Shown here piece after piece: positions 27,877-40,113 of a stretch of 64,000 nucleotides of DNA. Within the stretch, counting starts at the first letter, position 1. Each line of letters starts with the position of its first letter. The stretch comes from Tetranychus cinnabarinus. Lineage: Eukaryota > Arthropoda > Arachnida > Trombidiformes > Tetranychidae. A program made the position numbers and the translations under genes. The stretch spans positions 17,236,001-17,300,000 of the forward strand of contig WHVY01000001.1 of assembly GCA_022266195.1 (NCBI GenBank). Reading direction: 5' to 3'. Below the pieces are notes generated by a model that saw nothing but the letters and a program-made list of their open reading frames with translations, was not told where the DNA came from and did not search any database.

Positions 27877-30800
27877 TTATTTGGCAGTTGAATTTTGATC
27901 AGACTGCAATTTTTGTTCATTACTCGAGTTAACTAGGGATGAGAGGGTTTGCTTTTCACTTTGGTTTCTTTTTTGGGTTTGAGAGTTGAATAGTAATCCA
28001 GATGAACTGTTTGATATGGTCGATTTTTCTGTAGCTGTTTGAGCATTGCTTGTAGCACGGGGTGAAGATGATGCTGAAGAGGGTGAAGAAAGTGTCAATT
28101 TTGAAATAGTTTCAGTAGAAGTTGATAGGTTCAATGGTGATCCAGTGAGAGATAAAGATGATCCATTTGAGGGTCGGCGAGAAATTGAGTTTAAATACAA
28201 AAAAGGTGGAGGTTGGCCTGAATGAACAGAAAGAGGTAAAGCTGTGAAAGGAAAGAGGGGATTTATATAATGAGATGAATGAAGGCCGGGGGAAACACTG
28301 GCTATCGAACCAGTTGAAAGAGGCAACGATGTTGAAGAGTTCAAAAAATAATTTGGATAGACGGATCCTGGGTGAGCTTTGAAATTGACAGGGAAAGAAT
28401 GAGTTCCGTTCGTTAATGAATTAGAAATTGAATTTCCATTTGAAATCGACGAAGTTGATGGTGAGGGTAAAGTGGTTGATCGTGATGAAGATGTGCCTCC
28501 AGATGGATTTGACGATAAACCAGAAGAAGATGGTAAAGATGATGCCGCAGTTGCGGCTAACCAAGACTCTAACGGGTAATGTGCACCTTGTGACCGACCA
28601 CAAAGTTCACTCATCAACAGATTCTGCAAAAAAAATGTGAAAAGAGTAGAGAAAATTTTATTAGAAAAGTGTTGAGGGAAAAGAAAGATATCTGATTATA
28701 TTACCTGAGGTATGGATGAATGAAGATTTGAAAGTGAATTGTGACTAACTGAATGATGCGGTATTCCGAGTGAGGAATGATTTAAACTTGTCGACGGCGA
28801 ATGATTGTTATTAATTGGTGAGTCGGTTAATCCAGTTAATCGTGGTGAATTTAGATCATTTATACCTTGAAAACCAGAAGATATTTCCAATTTTTCCTGG
28901 CGTCGCCATTTCGCTCGCCTATTCTGAAACCAAACCTGCACAATTGGAACGACAAAGAAAATAGAAGAATAACAGACAAATTCAGAAAAATTTACAGAAT
29001 TATAATTTTCAAATTAAAACAAACTCAATTAAAGGTAACATGACATAAAATCACCATAACAATTGACAATTGTGAGACAAAAAAGCGTCAACATCTAAAA
29101 GTTAGTTACGCAAACGGTTAGTTACCACTTGAAGCTCATTGGACAAGCCATACTGGAGACAATTTTGGAGGTAAATTCAATTTTATACTTGATTAATTGT
29201 TTTTCATTATAATAATTGTCACTTATCATTTTATTTGTGATCCAATTTATTACTTTATACCTTCAAGTTATTAATAAATTGCTATAACAACAATTTAATA
29301 TTGTTGCAGCTAATAAATTGAATAAACTGTTTTCCTTTTTTTTACTCTTCACTTTACCTTATTCAATTTGACTATATTTTTTTGTCAATCAACATTTTCA
29401 TCCTTTCAACTTTATCATCAAATTCAATCAAAGTTTATTAAATCTCATTGTTATCATTGCTTTATCCACTTTACTCTCATTATTATTATAATTATCGATG
29501 ATTTTGATTTGATCACCTGTTAGATAGCGAGTTTATTAAATCAAAAGTTGAACAATTGATGAAACAAAAAGTTATACCAATAAAATGTAGCTAACAAAAT
29601 CACATCATTGATCAAAAACGTAATAAAATTTTGAGACAATTTTTCGAAAAATAAAATTCTGTACCAAAATATCAGATTGAATGGTCAGTCTTAATGAACA
29701 GACAATCAAAATTCAAAGTCAATCCAATCCAAGAATGCAATTCAATTCAAATTGTGTTCACTTATGCTTACGCCTTTCAACAATGTTATACCTTTACTTA
29801 CTCAAATTGAATTAGACAAATTAGTGATTTATTGATAGTAAGAATACAAATCTTTTGTTTAACTCTAATCCTGATCCACTTAAAGCGTTTAAAGCTACCA
29901 CAAAATATTGCTTGAAAATGGCATTGCAACTGATTCTGTTGGTTGAAATGTTTTCAGTTTCATTGCTCCAAACGAAAGCCTAATAGTATTTGAAGCTTAT
30001 CACCGTTACAGACTTGACGACTATACCAAGTCAAGTTGCTACTGTAAGCTGACAATCGGTACAAATGTGAACAAAAACAAAGTAAAAACTGAATTACTAA
30101 AAATTGGGTTAAAACTGTCAAAATAATGGATCCACTGGCAAACAAAAAGCAGAGTTGGCAAAATTGAAGCTTTAAACCTTAAACAGTGATAAAGGTTCAC
30201 AACAGATTATCATTTAATCCCTGAAATGGTCTTTTTGTTGTAATACACTGCCGTGTGTCAAACCTAGAAACAACAAGATAATCCTAATCATCATAATGAA
30301 CCAAGTAAATCAGTAATACACTGAGTCGACAATTAAGTAAACCTACTTAACTGTAAGATTCAAGTGGAAAGCACGCTTAGCAAACATTCAATATTCAATG
30401 TCGATCAAGTTGATAATGTTTAATCTATTGATGCCAATTGACTGTCAAACTGTATTTCATGCATCATGTCCAACCCAAGACGCAATTGTTCACAATAATA
30501 CTTTGTAATTAAATGGACAAAAAATGCTACTTTTCCTGTTGCGACAATTTACTAATCAAAATGGGCAAAATTGATTCACACTCTACAGATTAAATATTCA
30601 TTTTCAGTTCATTTTCAGTTCATTTAGCCTTTTGTTGAGCTTGGTTAAAATGATTTCAATCACATTATAGAAGGAAAATTTTCAAGTTATTACAATTTAC
30701 TAATCAATAACTTAACATTAACCTTTACACAATTGAATAGTGAACATTAATAACTTCATTAACTTGATAAACGTTGAGAAACTGGAACAGTTTTGTTTGG

Positions 30801-33800
30801 GTAATTAATTCAATTACAATTGTTTTAGCTGTGTTTGCTTTCAGGTAAAAAATAGAAATGTTGAACATGAACAAATGAACAAATGATTAATGATTAGCTA
30901 TTTAATGGATTAAAGCAATAATTGAAACTCTTAATGATCAAGTTATTGAACAATTCAACTGAAACTGTAATTATCATGTTAAGAAGAAAAGGTTAAATGA
31001 AGTAAATTGTTCAACATTTGAACATTTTGTTTGTAAAACTGGAAAATTAATAATGTTAATTTGAAGGGTTAATTATATGCTTGTTAAAACCTTTATTGTA
31101 TTTGTACCTCTATAAGGTGTAATTATAGATTAAAGTGGAAAGGTGATAATCACCATGATTAATGGTTACATGTTTACCTGAACTCTCACTTCGGGTAGAT
31201 TCACTTTGGATGCCAACTCTTCTCTTACATATACATCGGGATAGTGTGACCTTTCAAAGGCCCGTTCAAGTTGGTGAAGTTGATAGGTGGTGAAAGTGGT
31301 TCGATTGCGTCGGTGTTTCTTCTTGTGCGGTCCTGGTGAGCATGATGATGGTGAAAAGGGTGATGATAAATGGTGAGAAGATGATGGATGATGATGAAGG
31401 GATGCATTATCTTCACCGGCACTATTTGATCCAACATCATCTGAATCATCTTCAGAGTCATCATTGACATTCTGATCATGTTCAGTAGTTTCATCTTGTT
31501 CATTGATAACTCTGTCATCACTATAACCGGTGCATTGTTTCATTGGATAATTTGGTGATGAACAGGGTGACGATGGATAGGTATCATGATAGTTCAATGG
31601 GTTGTAAATTATTGAAATGTTTTTCTTTGAAATTTCATCTGATGGTTGATCATTCATAGTCATGTGTTCAATCAAGCAACATGTAAGTCAGCAAATGGTT
31701 CAAATAAAGCCAAAGATCGATTAAAGGTTAACCGGAAACGACACCATCATAAGGTTATAAGCAGGTTGGTTAAGAGTGAGAGATGAAAAAAGATGGTTAA
31801 ACAAATGAAGGTTAAAATTATGAAGATGAAGATGAAGAGGGAAATTGAGAAATTATAAAATGAATGTGAAAATAGTTTTACAGTAAAAGGTCTTGTTCAA
31901 GGTTTAATCAATGGGGAAAGAGTGACTTTGCTGGGTTGAAGGATGGACTTCAGCCTAGACAGTTGCATTCATTGAAAATTATGAAAATTGTTAAAATGAT
32001 GAAAAATATAAGGACGATGAAGATGATGAAGAGTAAAAAGATGATTGTCAATGCAAAGAGTAAAAATTTTTGTAAATTTTTGTAAAAAAATTTACGCTTC
32101 TATGTAAGCTTAATGGATTGATAAAGACAGGCCGAGTGTTTATTAATGGTTGACCGGAATCAACACATCATTAGGTTGAAGTTAAGTAGTTGGTAATGGG
32201 TAGTGAAAGAGATGGCAAAATGAAAGGAAAATTGATAAACAGATGAAGATTAAGATGGTAAGGATGGCGATCATGGTGAAAGATGAAGGTGAAGGTGGAA
32301 GGCGACAACAACAAAAGATGAGTTAATAAAGGTGATGATGAAAAGTGATAAAGGCAAAAAGGGTTTGAAAGAGCTTATGAATTGTAGCGAGAAAAAAAAT
32401 GTAGACAAAAGTAGCAAGATTTTGAGTTTTTTTCTCCTTCTTCTTCTTCCATATCTTCCTCATCATTCTCACTCCAATGGCGACTGTGAAATATATGGCC
32501 GCAGGGTGATATAATCTACTCTCTATTTTTTTCATCAAGATGAAGTTCATTGAGGAAAAAAGGAGAGAGAGAGAGAGAGAGAGAGAGAAGTAAATGAAGA
32601 GCAAAAAAGAAAGGAGAGAGAAAAAAAAAGTTTACAAGATTCCCTGTGGTTTTCAAATTGAATAGACACTTTACTTTGAGTTAAATAGGGCGACAGCAAC
32701 AAGTAACGAGTAACGCAAAACTGCACTTTTAATCCGATAATTTGAGAGTCCAGTGGGTGAATTAAATGATTACAGATTTGTAGCTAATTATCTGTCCCTT
32801 CAAACAGCCGTAGCTTGAAGCAAGGGATCAAGTCGCCCTTAAGCTTAAACAACAGTCAAAGGTTTCCTTGCAAGAGTCCCGCTCAGTGACAACCAGTGGA
32901 GACAGTAAGGTTAATTATTGTGTGTATTACACAGACAAAAGCCAGACGCAACAAGAAACGCTCAAGATAATCATTTCCTTGAACGTTCAACGTTCAATTT
33001 GTCTGTGCAAAGCAAGAAAAAAAATGCTCAAAAGTCTGCTTCTCTTGAAGAGCCTGCAAACTCAACATTTTGTCATCTGAACTGTTGCTATTATTAGATG
33101 ACAATAATGGTTAAACATTTTACAAAATGTTGTATCACAAGGTTTCAATCATTAAATACATTTTTTTGTGCCTATGAAAAGCCTAGTTAGGTGGTCACAT
33201 TGATCACCATTAGCATTGATCAACACTCACCGTGTGTTTATTTTACAACCAATAACAATGTTATCATATTTTGATTGTTGTCCACAAACTTAATAATGCT
33301 AATAATGTTGATAAAAGTAATCGTTTAATAATACAATTGGAAACATTGGGCCTGCAAACAGTTACAATTATTGGTGTTTATATTACTTTAAATTGTTACA
33401 TTGAATAACTTTTCTTCCTTTTCTTCTTCTTCATCTTCTTCTTCCCTTCAACTTTATATTCACATATGAATATATTTTGTACTTTTGTCCAATTGTTACT
33501 TTATATCGACTGTGTAATTGCACATATCGACTGGATGTGTGTCAGTTTACATATCCAACAAAAGGGTATTATCATTGGTCTACAAAGAGTCCAATTGCTT
33601 TTGGTTAAATTGAATGTAAACGCTTTTCATTTTAACTCTGTTTTCACATTTATCTTCATCATCTTCATCTCATCTTCTTGTCATCCATTTCTTAAATTAC
33701 CTTTATTTTCAGATCTTTTCCTTCTTCTTCTTCTTCCTTACCTTTCTATAGTTATTTTTACAACATCCATTGTATCACTTTGTATCTGTAAGTACAAACT

Positions 33801-36800
33801 GTTAACTTGAGTTGTGGTTTGCACAGTTTTTAATCGCACTCCATCACTCCATGGACTCACAGGAAATAATCTCAACATTGAATAGTTTGATATCGTTTTT
33901 TTTGTTCAATCAAATAATGTAATAATAAATGTAAAGTAGACCTTGCATTTTGGGATTAAAGTTGAGATTAAATTGTATTAATATTAATATCAAGATTATG
34001 AGACTTAAAGATTTCAATTAGAAAACGATTTTGTACAGATTTTAAATCGAGAATATTTTCATCACTAGAAAAAGTTTTAACCAAAACATGAATGAGTTTC
34101 AACCTTTTGTTCAAATGCACAGATAAGTTCAAAAACGATAGCGACTCTAAAAATTGACCTTTGACTGATTAGAGGTCAAGTATCTGAGTGACCTTGAATG
34201 ACCTTGAAACTATGAGCATATAGTTTTGCCATTTGTGAAAGCTTATGGTTGTAATGATAATGCTAATAAATGTAAAAATGAATAATTTTGTAAAAGTTTT
34301 TCGATTTTTGTTCTCATGCAAAAAATATTGATTCTGAATATTCTGATTGAAATATCAAGAAAAAGGGAAAATGACGAAAAACTCGGAGTTTCGTTGGAGT
34401 TTCGTTTAAACAAAAAACTTTTTTCGGACTTTTTTCACGAATGACAGTGAAGACTGAAAAGCCATCTGTTCAATCTGTTAAGTGTTTCCGTTCAAGTTGG
34501 ACAAAATGCCGATAAAAGGCGACACTTTTGATGTCGGTATTTTGATGAAAGTTATATCATCTTACCAATCATGCAAAACGATGGATCGGTAAAAGCAACT
34601 TTTGTTTACTTGAACTGTTACCTTCCTAACCTAACTTTTATTTTGGTTTCATCTTGTAAATCAGAAGGAAGTGATTCAGAGAGTTTCCTTATTGTAATTG
34701 AATTTCAATGTACAAGAGTCATTTCACTCTTCATTTATCATTATAATCTCCTTGGTCCACATCAATCAACTGTGAGAGCGATCAAAATGAGCGAGTAAAA
34801 GATGATCAAGATAAAGGTTTACACTTGGTTAACCAGTGAGCAAACAGTGATTAAATAGCTATACATTACAATGGTTGAGCGTAAAGCCGATGCTCTTTTG
34901 ATAAACTTGAAAAACTTGAAATTGGAATGAAAAAAAACACAATTTTCTCCATTTTTCCTATCAATTGTAATCCATTGCAACAATAAAGCAGTTTAAATGG
35001 TCTATTCATGTTTCACTTTTGCCTTTACAATTGAACCTATTAGGAAGACGATTAAACACTCATTTAGATATTCACTTTCATCAAATTGCTATCTGATCAT
35101 CTTGTGCACTATTTGATTTTGATATTAAATTGATATTATTATTGTAATATTATGTACAATTTTGAAGAGCAAGGAAAGTTCAACAAAAGTAAATAATGAC
35201 AAAAGAGCGACTCTTTTTTTTCATGAAAAAAAAGGTTGAAATAAGTTGACGGATATTGTAATGTAATCCTTTTTTTATATTGACTCAAGTACAACTGAGC
35301 TTGATAAACAGAGAGTAAAGATTGACTATTGATTTGAATAATATCAATTGAATAATAATGAAACTGTAAAAGGTATTAAATGTTTTAATTCAATTGCAAG
35401 TGAAACAAAGTAAAAGGCATGACAAAGTCTCTAAACATTTGTAACAATATGATGATATTATATCCATTATTGAACAATTGAAAAGATAAATTGAACTGGG
35501 GAATTGAAATGTTATTAAAAAATTCAATGAACACAAAAATAATCAATGTAATGATGAAGAAAATGGTTGAAAAGGTTCATTGATTGAATATCATTTTGAT
35601 GTGTGTTTAATAAACCATGAGAGTTGATATGAAACTTGGACCGTTAAGTCAATCACAAGTCTTAATAAGACCCCAAGTGAATAGGTTAAGTTAAACCTAG
35701 AAGGTTGAGCTTAAGCCGACTAGAAGAGGTAACAAGAAGAGGGTTCAATACGGTAAAAGTTATTACAACAAAGTAGATTAACATTCAATTGTAAGTATCA
35801 CAGTTTGTCTCTGGCTAATCATCTGGTAATATAATCTGCCATTTGTGAAGACAAGGTAAGCAAAAAGCTAGTTGATGATGATAATGATTGTAATAAGGTT
35901 GACAATAAGACTGATAATAAGACTGATAATAATAATGATAATATTGGAAAAGGTCTGGGAGTTGAACAAAGAGGATTGACAGGCTTGTTTTTTTGTTACC
36001 TCGACCTTTTTTTTACTACTTTTGCTGTTTGTTTAACATTCATTGTCTTGTAATGGTCAAATGTACAGAAATGTATCCTATTATTATTAAGGTGTAATCT
36101 GAGATGATCTGAAAGAATGTAAAATTGTAGCCAAAATGTTGTGATAAGAGTATCAAAGATGAGAAACCTTTTCTTCTCACCATTTGCCTCTTTTCAATCA
36201 AATTTAAAATTCAATTTCAATTGATGACAAAAGCAACATGAAAACGTCGAGTGGCCTACAGTGGTCCAACCAGTTATAGCTTGGCGATTTGGTAAACAGT
36301 TTGACCAAAACTTTCTTTCAGTTTCTTCCTTCTTCACGATTCCATTACAATTCAACTGGCATTATCATTAAGATTATCTGTCAATGGTTACAAGATTAAC
36401 CTTCAACCTTATTTTTAAAACAAATTTTAAACACTATTCCTTTTTTTAGAACCATAAGGAACTAGAAAAAGAAAGCTCAACTTAACCCTTTTTCCTTAAC
36501 CTTTTGTACTTTCAATGTAACATTATTAACTGTTAATGGTTTTAAGAGTTAATTACAAGTTGATAATAACTTTATTTTACTGGTTTAAACATTTTGTTGT
36601 TAGCAAACCGTTTGTTTGTTTGTTTGGTTACCTTTACATAGATCATTAAAAAACAAAGGCTTTTCCAGTGAAAAATGTTTTCTGTGTAAACTGAATATAC
36701 AATTAACATTATCAAGTCAACCAGGCTTGACAATCATCTAATTATCCAACTCCAAGGTAACATTAAATGATTAACAATCGGGCAAGTTACTGTTAATTTA

Positions 36801-38512
36801 TCGAGAAGTTAATATTAATCTTATATTGAAAAAGTGTATCAAGCTATTATCGTTTAATCGTTAATCAGTCAACCATTTTATATATATTTTCATATTTAAC
36901 TTGCTCTTTCCATTTACCTTTGTCACTGTTCAAACAAATGAGACAGTTAAATTAAAAAATAATACTCGTAATGGGAAAATTATCATCATTAGTATCATTA
37001 TTATTGAACGTGATTAAAGGCATTCTCATTATGGCCAGTTGATATTAAAAGTAACTGAAAAGGTAAACTTGATTTTACCTTTTTTCTGGTTTCTTTTGGT
37101 TTTTTGCTGTTGTTGCGGTTCAAAGTGATTTAATCGGCAAGTGATAAACTACAATTAATATTAACTGACAATCGTTTAACAAGATGCTTTCACTTGCTGT
37201 GTTGGGTTTATGTTGGTTGGGTTAATCAGTATTCATTTGAAGTAGCCTTTTGGCATTCAGGTGAATAAACGATTAAATTTTTGGGCTTCTTTGGCCTGTG
37301 TTGGGTCAAAATGAAATGGAGAGTGAAGATGAAATGGTTAACAAATGAATGGGAAAAGAGTAAAAAATGAAATTATCTCAAATCTCGTTTAGTATATTTG
37401 ATTATTATTAGCATCATTATCTTTCCCTGTCAACCTGAAAATGGTGATTTGCTCTTTTAATTATTTAAATGTCGTCTCATAACAATTAATATGTAATCTG
37501 TCCTGATTGAATAAAGGTGACAAAGTAAATATTGAGTTTAAACAATCACTTGTTCAGACATTCATTGAGATTCAACTTCAACTTAACTTCGTTCTGGTAT
37601 CGGATTGAGTTGAGACAATTGATAAAATAAACTTGGAGTAACTTTACAGGGAATTTCATCTGAGTTTGATATCGATAACATGATTTATCTCGATAAAGAT
37701 AAGAAATTGGTTCTATCAATGAAAAGATCGAAAACTCAGATAATTTTCTCAACGATTCAAAGTAAATCCAAAAAATGATTTCCATTTTTAGTGTTATTGA
37801 AAATATTAAGAGGATGAACAATCCGGAAAAATCAAAGCTCAGAATTTGTGAGATGATTTTGAAGAGTTTTAGGAAATGTCATGGAAAATGCTTCAACAGT
37901 TAAAGTTTTTATTGTTAAATTGAAACTGTCTTTGGACAATTAGAAACATTAAACAGTTTGATTCAATTGAATGCAAACTAAACTTTTCATCATTTTCTGA
38001 ATGACTGTTTAATAGATTGAAATGGTTCAGAGGCAACATGCAATGTTGATGAAAAGGATGTTGATGTTTACATTGACTCCTTTCACTGCTTACCTTTACA
38101 CTTTTTGACCAGCTTTTTGCACCTTTTGTAATCAGTTTCCTTGATTGTTTGAAGGCCAAGAATGGCATCAATGCTGTGTCTTTTACTGGTCAGTAAATCT
38201 GTAAACAATGAAACAAAAAAAGTTAATTTTCTGTCTTTGCATTCATTTGCTCATCTATTGTCATGTTTTCAATCATTTAACCAGTTTTGTCTTTTGGATC
38301 TCAATCATTTTCAATTGAATCATTGAATCAAATTTGAATGGAAACAAAATGGGCAAATGTTTACCGATCAAAAGATTTGGTTTTACTTGGTAAAAGTGTT
38401 TCTTAAAGTGTTGATAAAATGTCAAAAATAATGTAAAACTGTCAATGTTAATCTTACCATTTTCAATGTGACCAAATTTTGCAGCATTCAATTGTATACC
38501 TTTTTGATCCAT
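27877..38512 (-). CDS. Rx: retinal homeobox (Rx/rax) transcription factor, 5 exons
   Basis: Proposed exons, minus strand: 38512-38458, 38198-38094, 31638-31178, 28935-28705 and 28623-27877. Phases agree and give about 532 residues. Exon 2 encodes an eh1/octapeptide motif (HSIDAILGLQ, about residues 26-35), the Groucho co-repressor contact found near the N-terminus of Rx proteins. An acidic, His-rich linker follows. The homeodomain at about 162-221 reads HRRNRTTFTTYQLHQLERAF and then YPDVYVREELASKVNLPEVR and WFQNRRAKWRRQEKLE, which is diagnostic for Rx. It is split by an intron before V-W-F in helix 3, a position common in paired-like genes. The tail is Ser/Asn-rich with LNLSTST-like motifs. 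I see no OAR motif. Rx acts in the nucleus in eye and anterior brain development. Exon 3's acceptor (ACCATCAG) has a weak pyrimidine tract, so the exon 2-3 junction is the least certain. Confidence 0.85.
28936..31177 (-). other. Rx intron splitting the homeobox
   Basis: A 2.2 kb intron interrupts the homeobox between helix 3 codons (GTTCAG|GTAAAC to GTGCAG|GTTTGG). Its downstream 260 bp belongs to the duplicated block and holds the conserved 27-nt microexon candidate at 29126-29152. No coding sequence is evident in the remainder. Confidence 0.75.
29126..29152 (-). other. candidate 27-nt microexon in the Rx homeobox intron
   Basis: On the minus strand TCTCCAG precedes and GTAACT follows a 27-nt segment encoding YGLSNELQV in phase 0, which is the phase of the flanking homeobox exons. 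Inclusion would insert nine residues into helix 3 directly before WFQNRR. The matching segment at 41157-41183 in the paralogue differs by one base (HGLSNELQV) and keeps both splice sites. The surrounding 90 bp or so are nearly identical between copies, while adjacent intron sequence has drifted. This could be an alternative exon, a regulatory element or a coincidence. Confidence 0.3.
31639..38093 (-). other. 6.5 kb Rx intron 2
   Basis: This separates the eh1 exon from the homeobox exon. No exon is visible. It contains an AG microsatellite (about 32562-32588), a patch with more balanced composition at 32640-33060 with homeodomain-type cores, and AT-rich filler elsewhere. Frames such as 32323-32604, 33466-33810 and 37546-37821 show no domain. 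Confidence 0.6.
32562..32588. repeat. AG microsatellite
   Basis: An uninterrupted run of about 13 AG units inside Rx intron 2. Confidence 0.85.
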
Positions 38513-39244
38513 GTTGATCAAGTTAAATGTTGTTGATTGTTAATTGAAAAACACTTTGCAATCAACAATTTGCAAGGAAAAGTGTCAAAAATATAAAGTC
38601 AAATGTTATTTGATTATTAACGGGGTTTGAAGCGCTCTTCAACAGCTTTGTTTTAAAGTCAAACAGCTTTGCAACAACTCAACAGCTTTAAATTGAATCA
38701 ATGTCAATCTCAATTGATTGAATTACCAATAAATTAATAAGCACAATATGTTAAGATAATGTTAATAACAAGTGATGGGTTAACTTTGCTAACGAGTGTA
38801 TAAAAAGGGATTCAATGTTGAACTTAATGAAAGGTGAAAAAAGCAGTGTTGTTGTTGGTTTTTTAGTGGAGCAGCAAATAATGATCATTAATTTAATAAA
38901 CAATCATCAGTTGATTGTTCATTGGTTAGTTGATGGTCAAAAGGTTAGGGTGGGAGTTGCAGGGAAGATGAAATGACTGATGGAGGATGAAAAAGGTGGA
39001 TAAAGTTGATTAGAGGATGATATTGATTTGTTGAGTTTTCAAGACTTTTGTTTATTCTTGATCAGACTTTATCGATTATCATGTTTAACTGGCAATATTT
39101 TCACATTAGCCTTTTAATCCAGTAAAGGGTTGAGCACAGTAGATTCACAAATGATGAACAATTATAATAATGATGATAATGATGATCACTTACAGCTTTT
39201 GTTTCATCTATTAGTTTGTTATTGTTTGTCAATGTTTAACATTA

Positions 39245-39352
39245 CAATTTCCTTGTGATGATGGACACTAGAGGCCGCGCAAACATTTTCATTAACATAC
39301 ACATTTGATTGGCTGGTAGTGTTGGGCAAACTCAATGTTGCCTTTCAATGTT
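39245..39352 (-). promoter_or_regulatory. probable Rx promoter-proximal block with CCAAT box
   Basis: Read on the minus strand, this block holds CAGCCAATCA followed about 50 bp later by GCGCGGCCTCTAGTG. A related block with the same order (CAGCCAATCA, then CAGCGCTCTCTAG) lies upstream of the paralogue at 44765-44882. Both also share CAACATTGAAAGGC at their upstream end. Conservation between two otherwise diverged 5' regions suggests a promoter. It lies about 0.75 kb before the Rx start codon, leaving room for a 5' UTR. Confidence 0.45.
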
Positions 39353-39991
39353 TGTTTTTGTCTTTTCTCATCTTAATCGTTTTCATTTTGTATTTATTTA
39401 ATTAAAGTTGGTTATTTTTTAATTGCTAATTTAACTAATTAACGGAGATACAATCAATTGAGATTTAAAGTGGCTAGATTTGTAATGAAACCAATGAGAT
39501 GAGAAAATTCATGAGAAAATGGAAAGATCTTTTGCTATGATTTTGCATGTCTTGAGTAAGGTAAAAGTGAATTAAATTACTTCTCATTCCGATTTCTCAT
39601 CATCCTCTCAACACCTTTAGCCTCATCCTTTTACCTGTTTTTCCTCCATAAACTCCTTTTTTCTTAAAATCTCTCAACTAATAACAATAAATATTATCCA
39701 GTCAACCATCATCCTAAATCTTGATCCTAATCTCGATCATGTTAGGATAAAGTAGTCTTAAACTGTCTATAAGATGACCGGTTATTGCAAGTATTATATT
39801 TTTACATTTACTCAATTTATTGTTCAAATAATTATAGACATTATTTTGTTGGTATAAACTTTGATGAGATTAAATTACTGAGTCAGCAATAATAAAACCC
39901 ACGATTTTCATTAATTATTGGCTTTTTACTGGTTTTTTCGTAGCTCAATTGGCAGAATAAATTAAACGAAAATTTATGAAACAAAAAAATC

Positions 39992-39997
39992 TTTATT
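39992..39997 (-). terminator. polyadenylation signal AATAAA of the upstream homeobox gene
   Basis: AATAAA on the minus strand about 115 nt after the stop codon, in the same context as the signal of the downstream Rx copy. Confidence 0.5.
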
Positions 39998-40113
39998 TAC
40001 GGTTAGATCAGTTAAGAAAATTGATCTGAAGTGATATTTTTCAGCTTCAAAAGCATACAGGGTAATGAATGGCAATAAAGGAACAGTGATTTAAGGGTTC
40101 AAGTATATTTGCA

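Larger units (their letters stand above)
27161..29196. repeat. recent duplicated block, copy 1 (Rx 3' end and flank)
   Basis: This stretch matches 39593-41226 along its length, including the 3' flank, the polyadenylation region, the last exon, the short intron, the homeobox 3' exon and part of the long intron upstream. Intronic sequence looks roughly 85-90 percent alike by eye. The match stops abruptly near 29196 and 41226. Copy 2 lacks about 80 codons of the last exon present here. Confidence 0.85.

Noticed and set aside
37893..38171. 92-codon minus-strand frame starting MMPFLAFKQSRKL
   Set aside because: Out-of-phase reading of the Rx eh1 exon; the HSIDAILG frame with matching splice phases is preferred.
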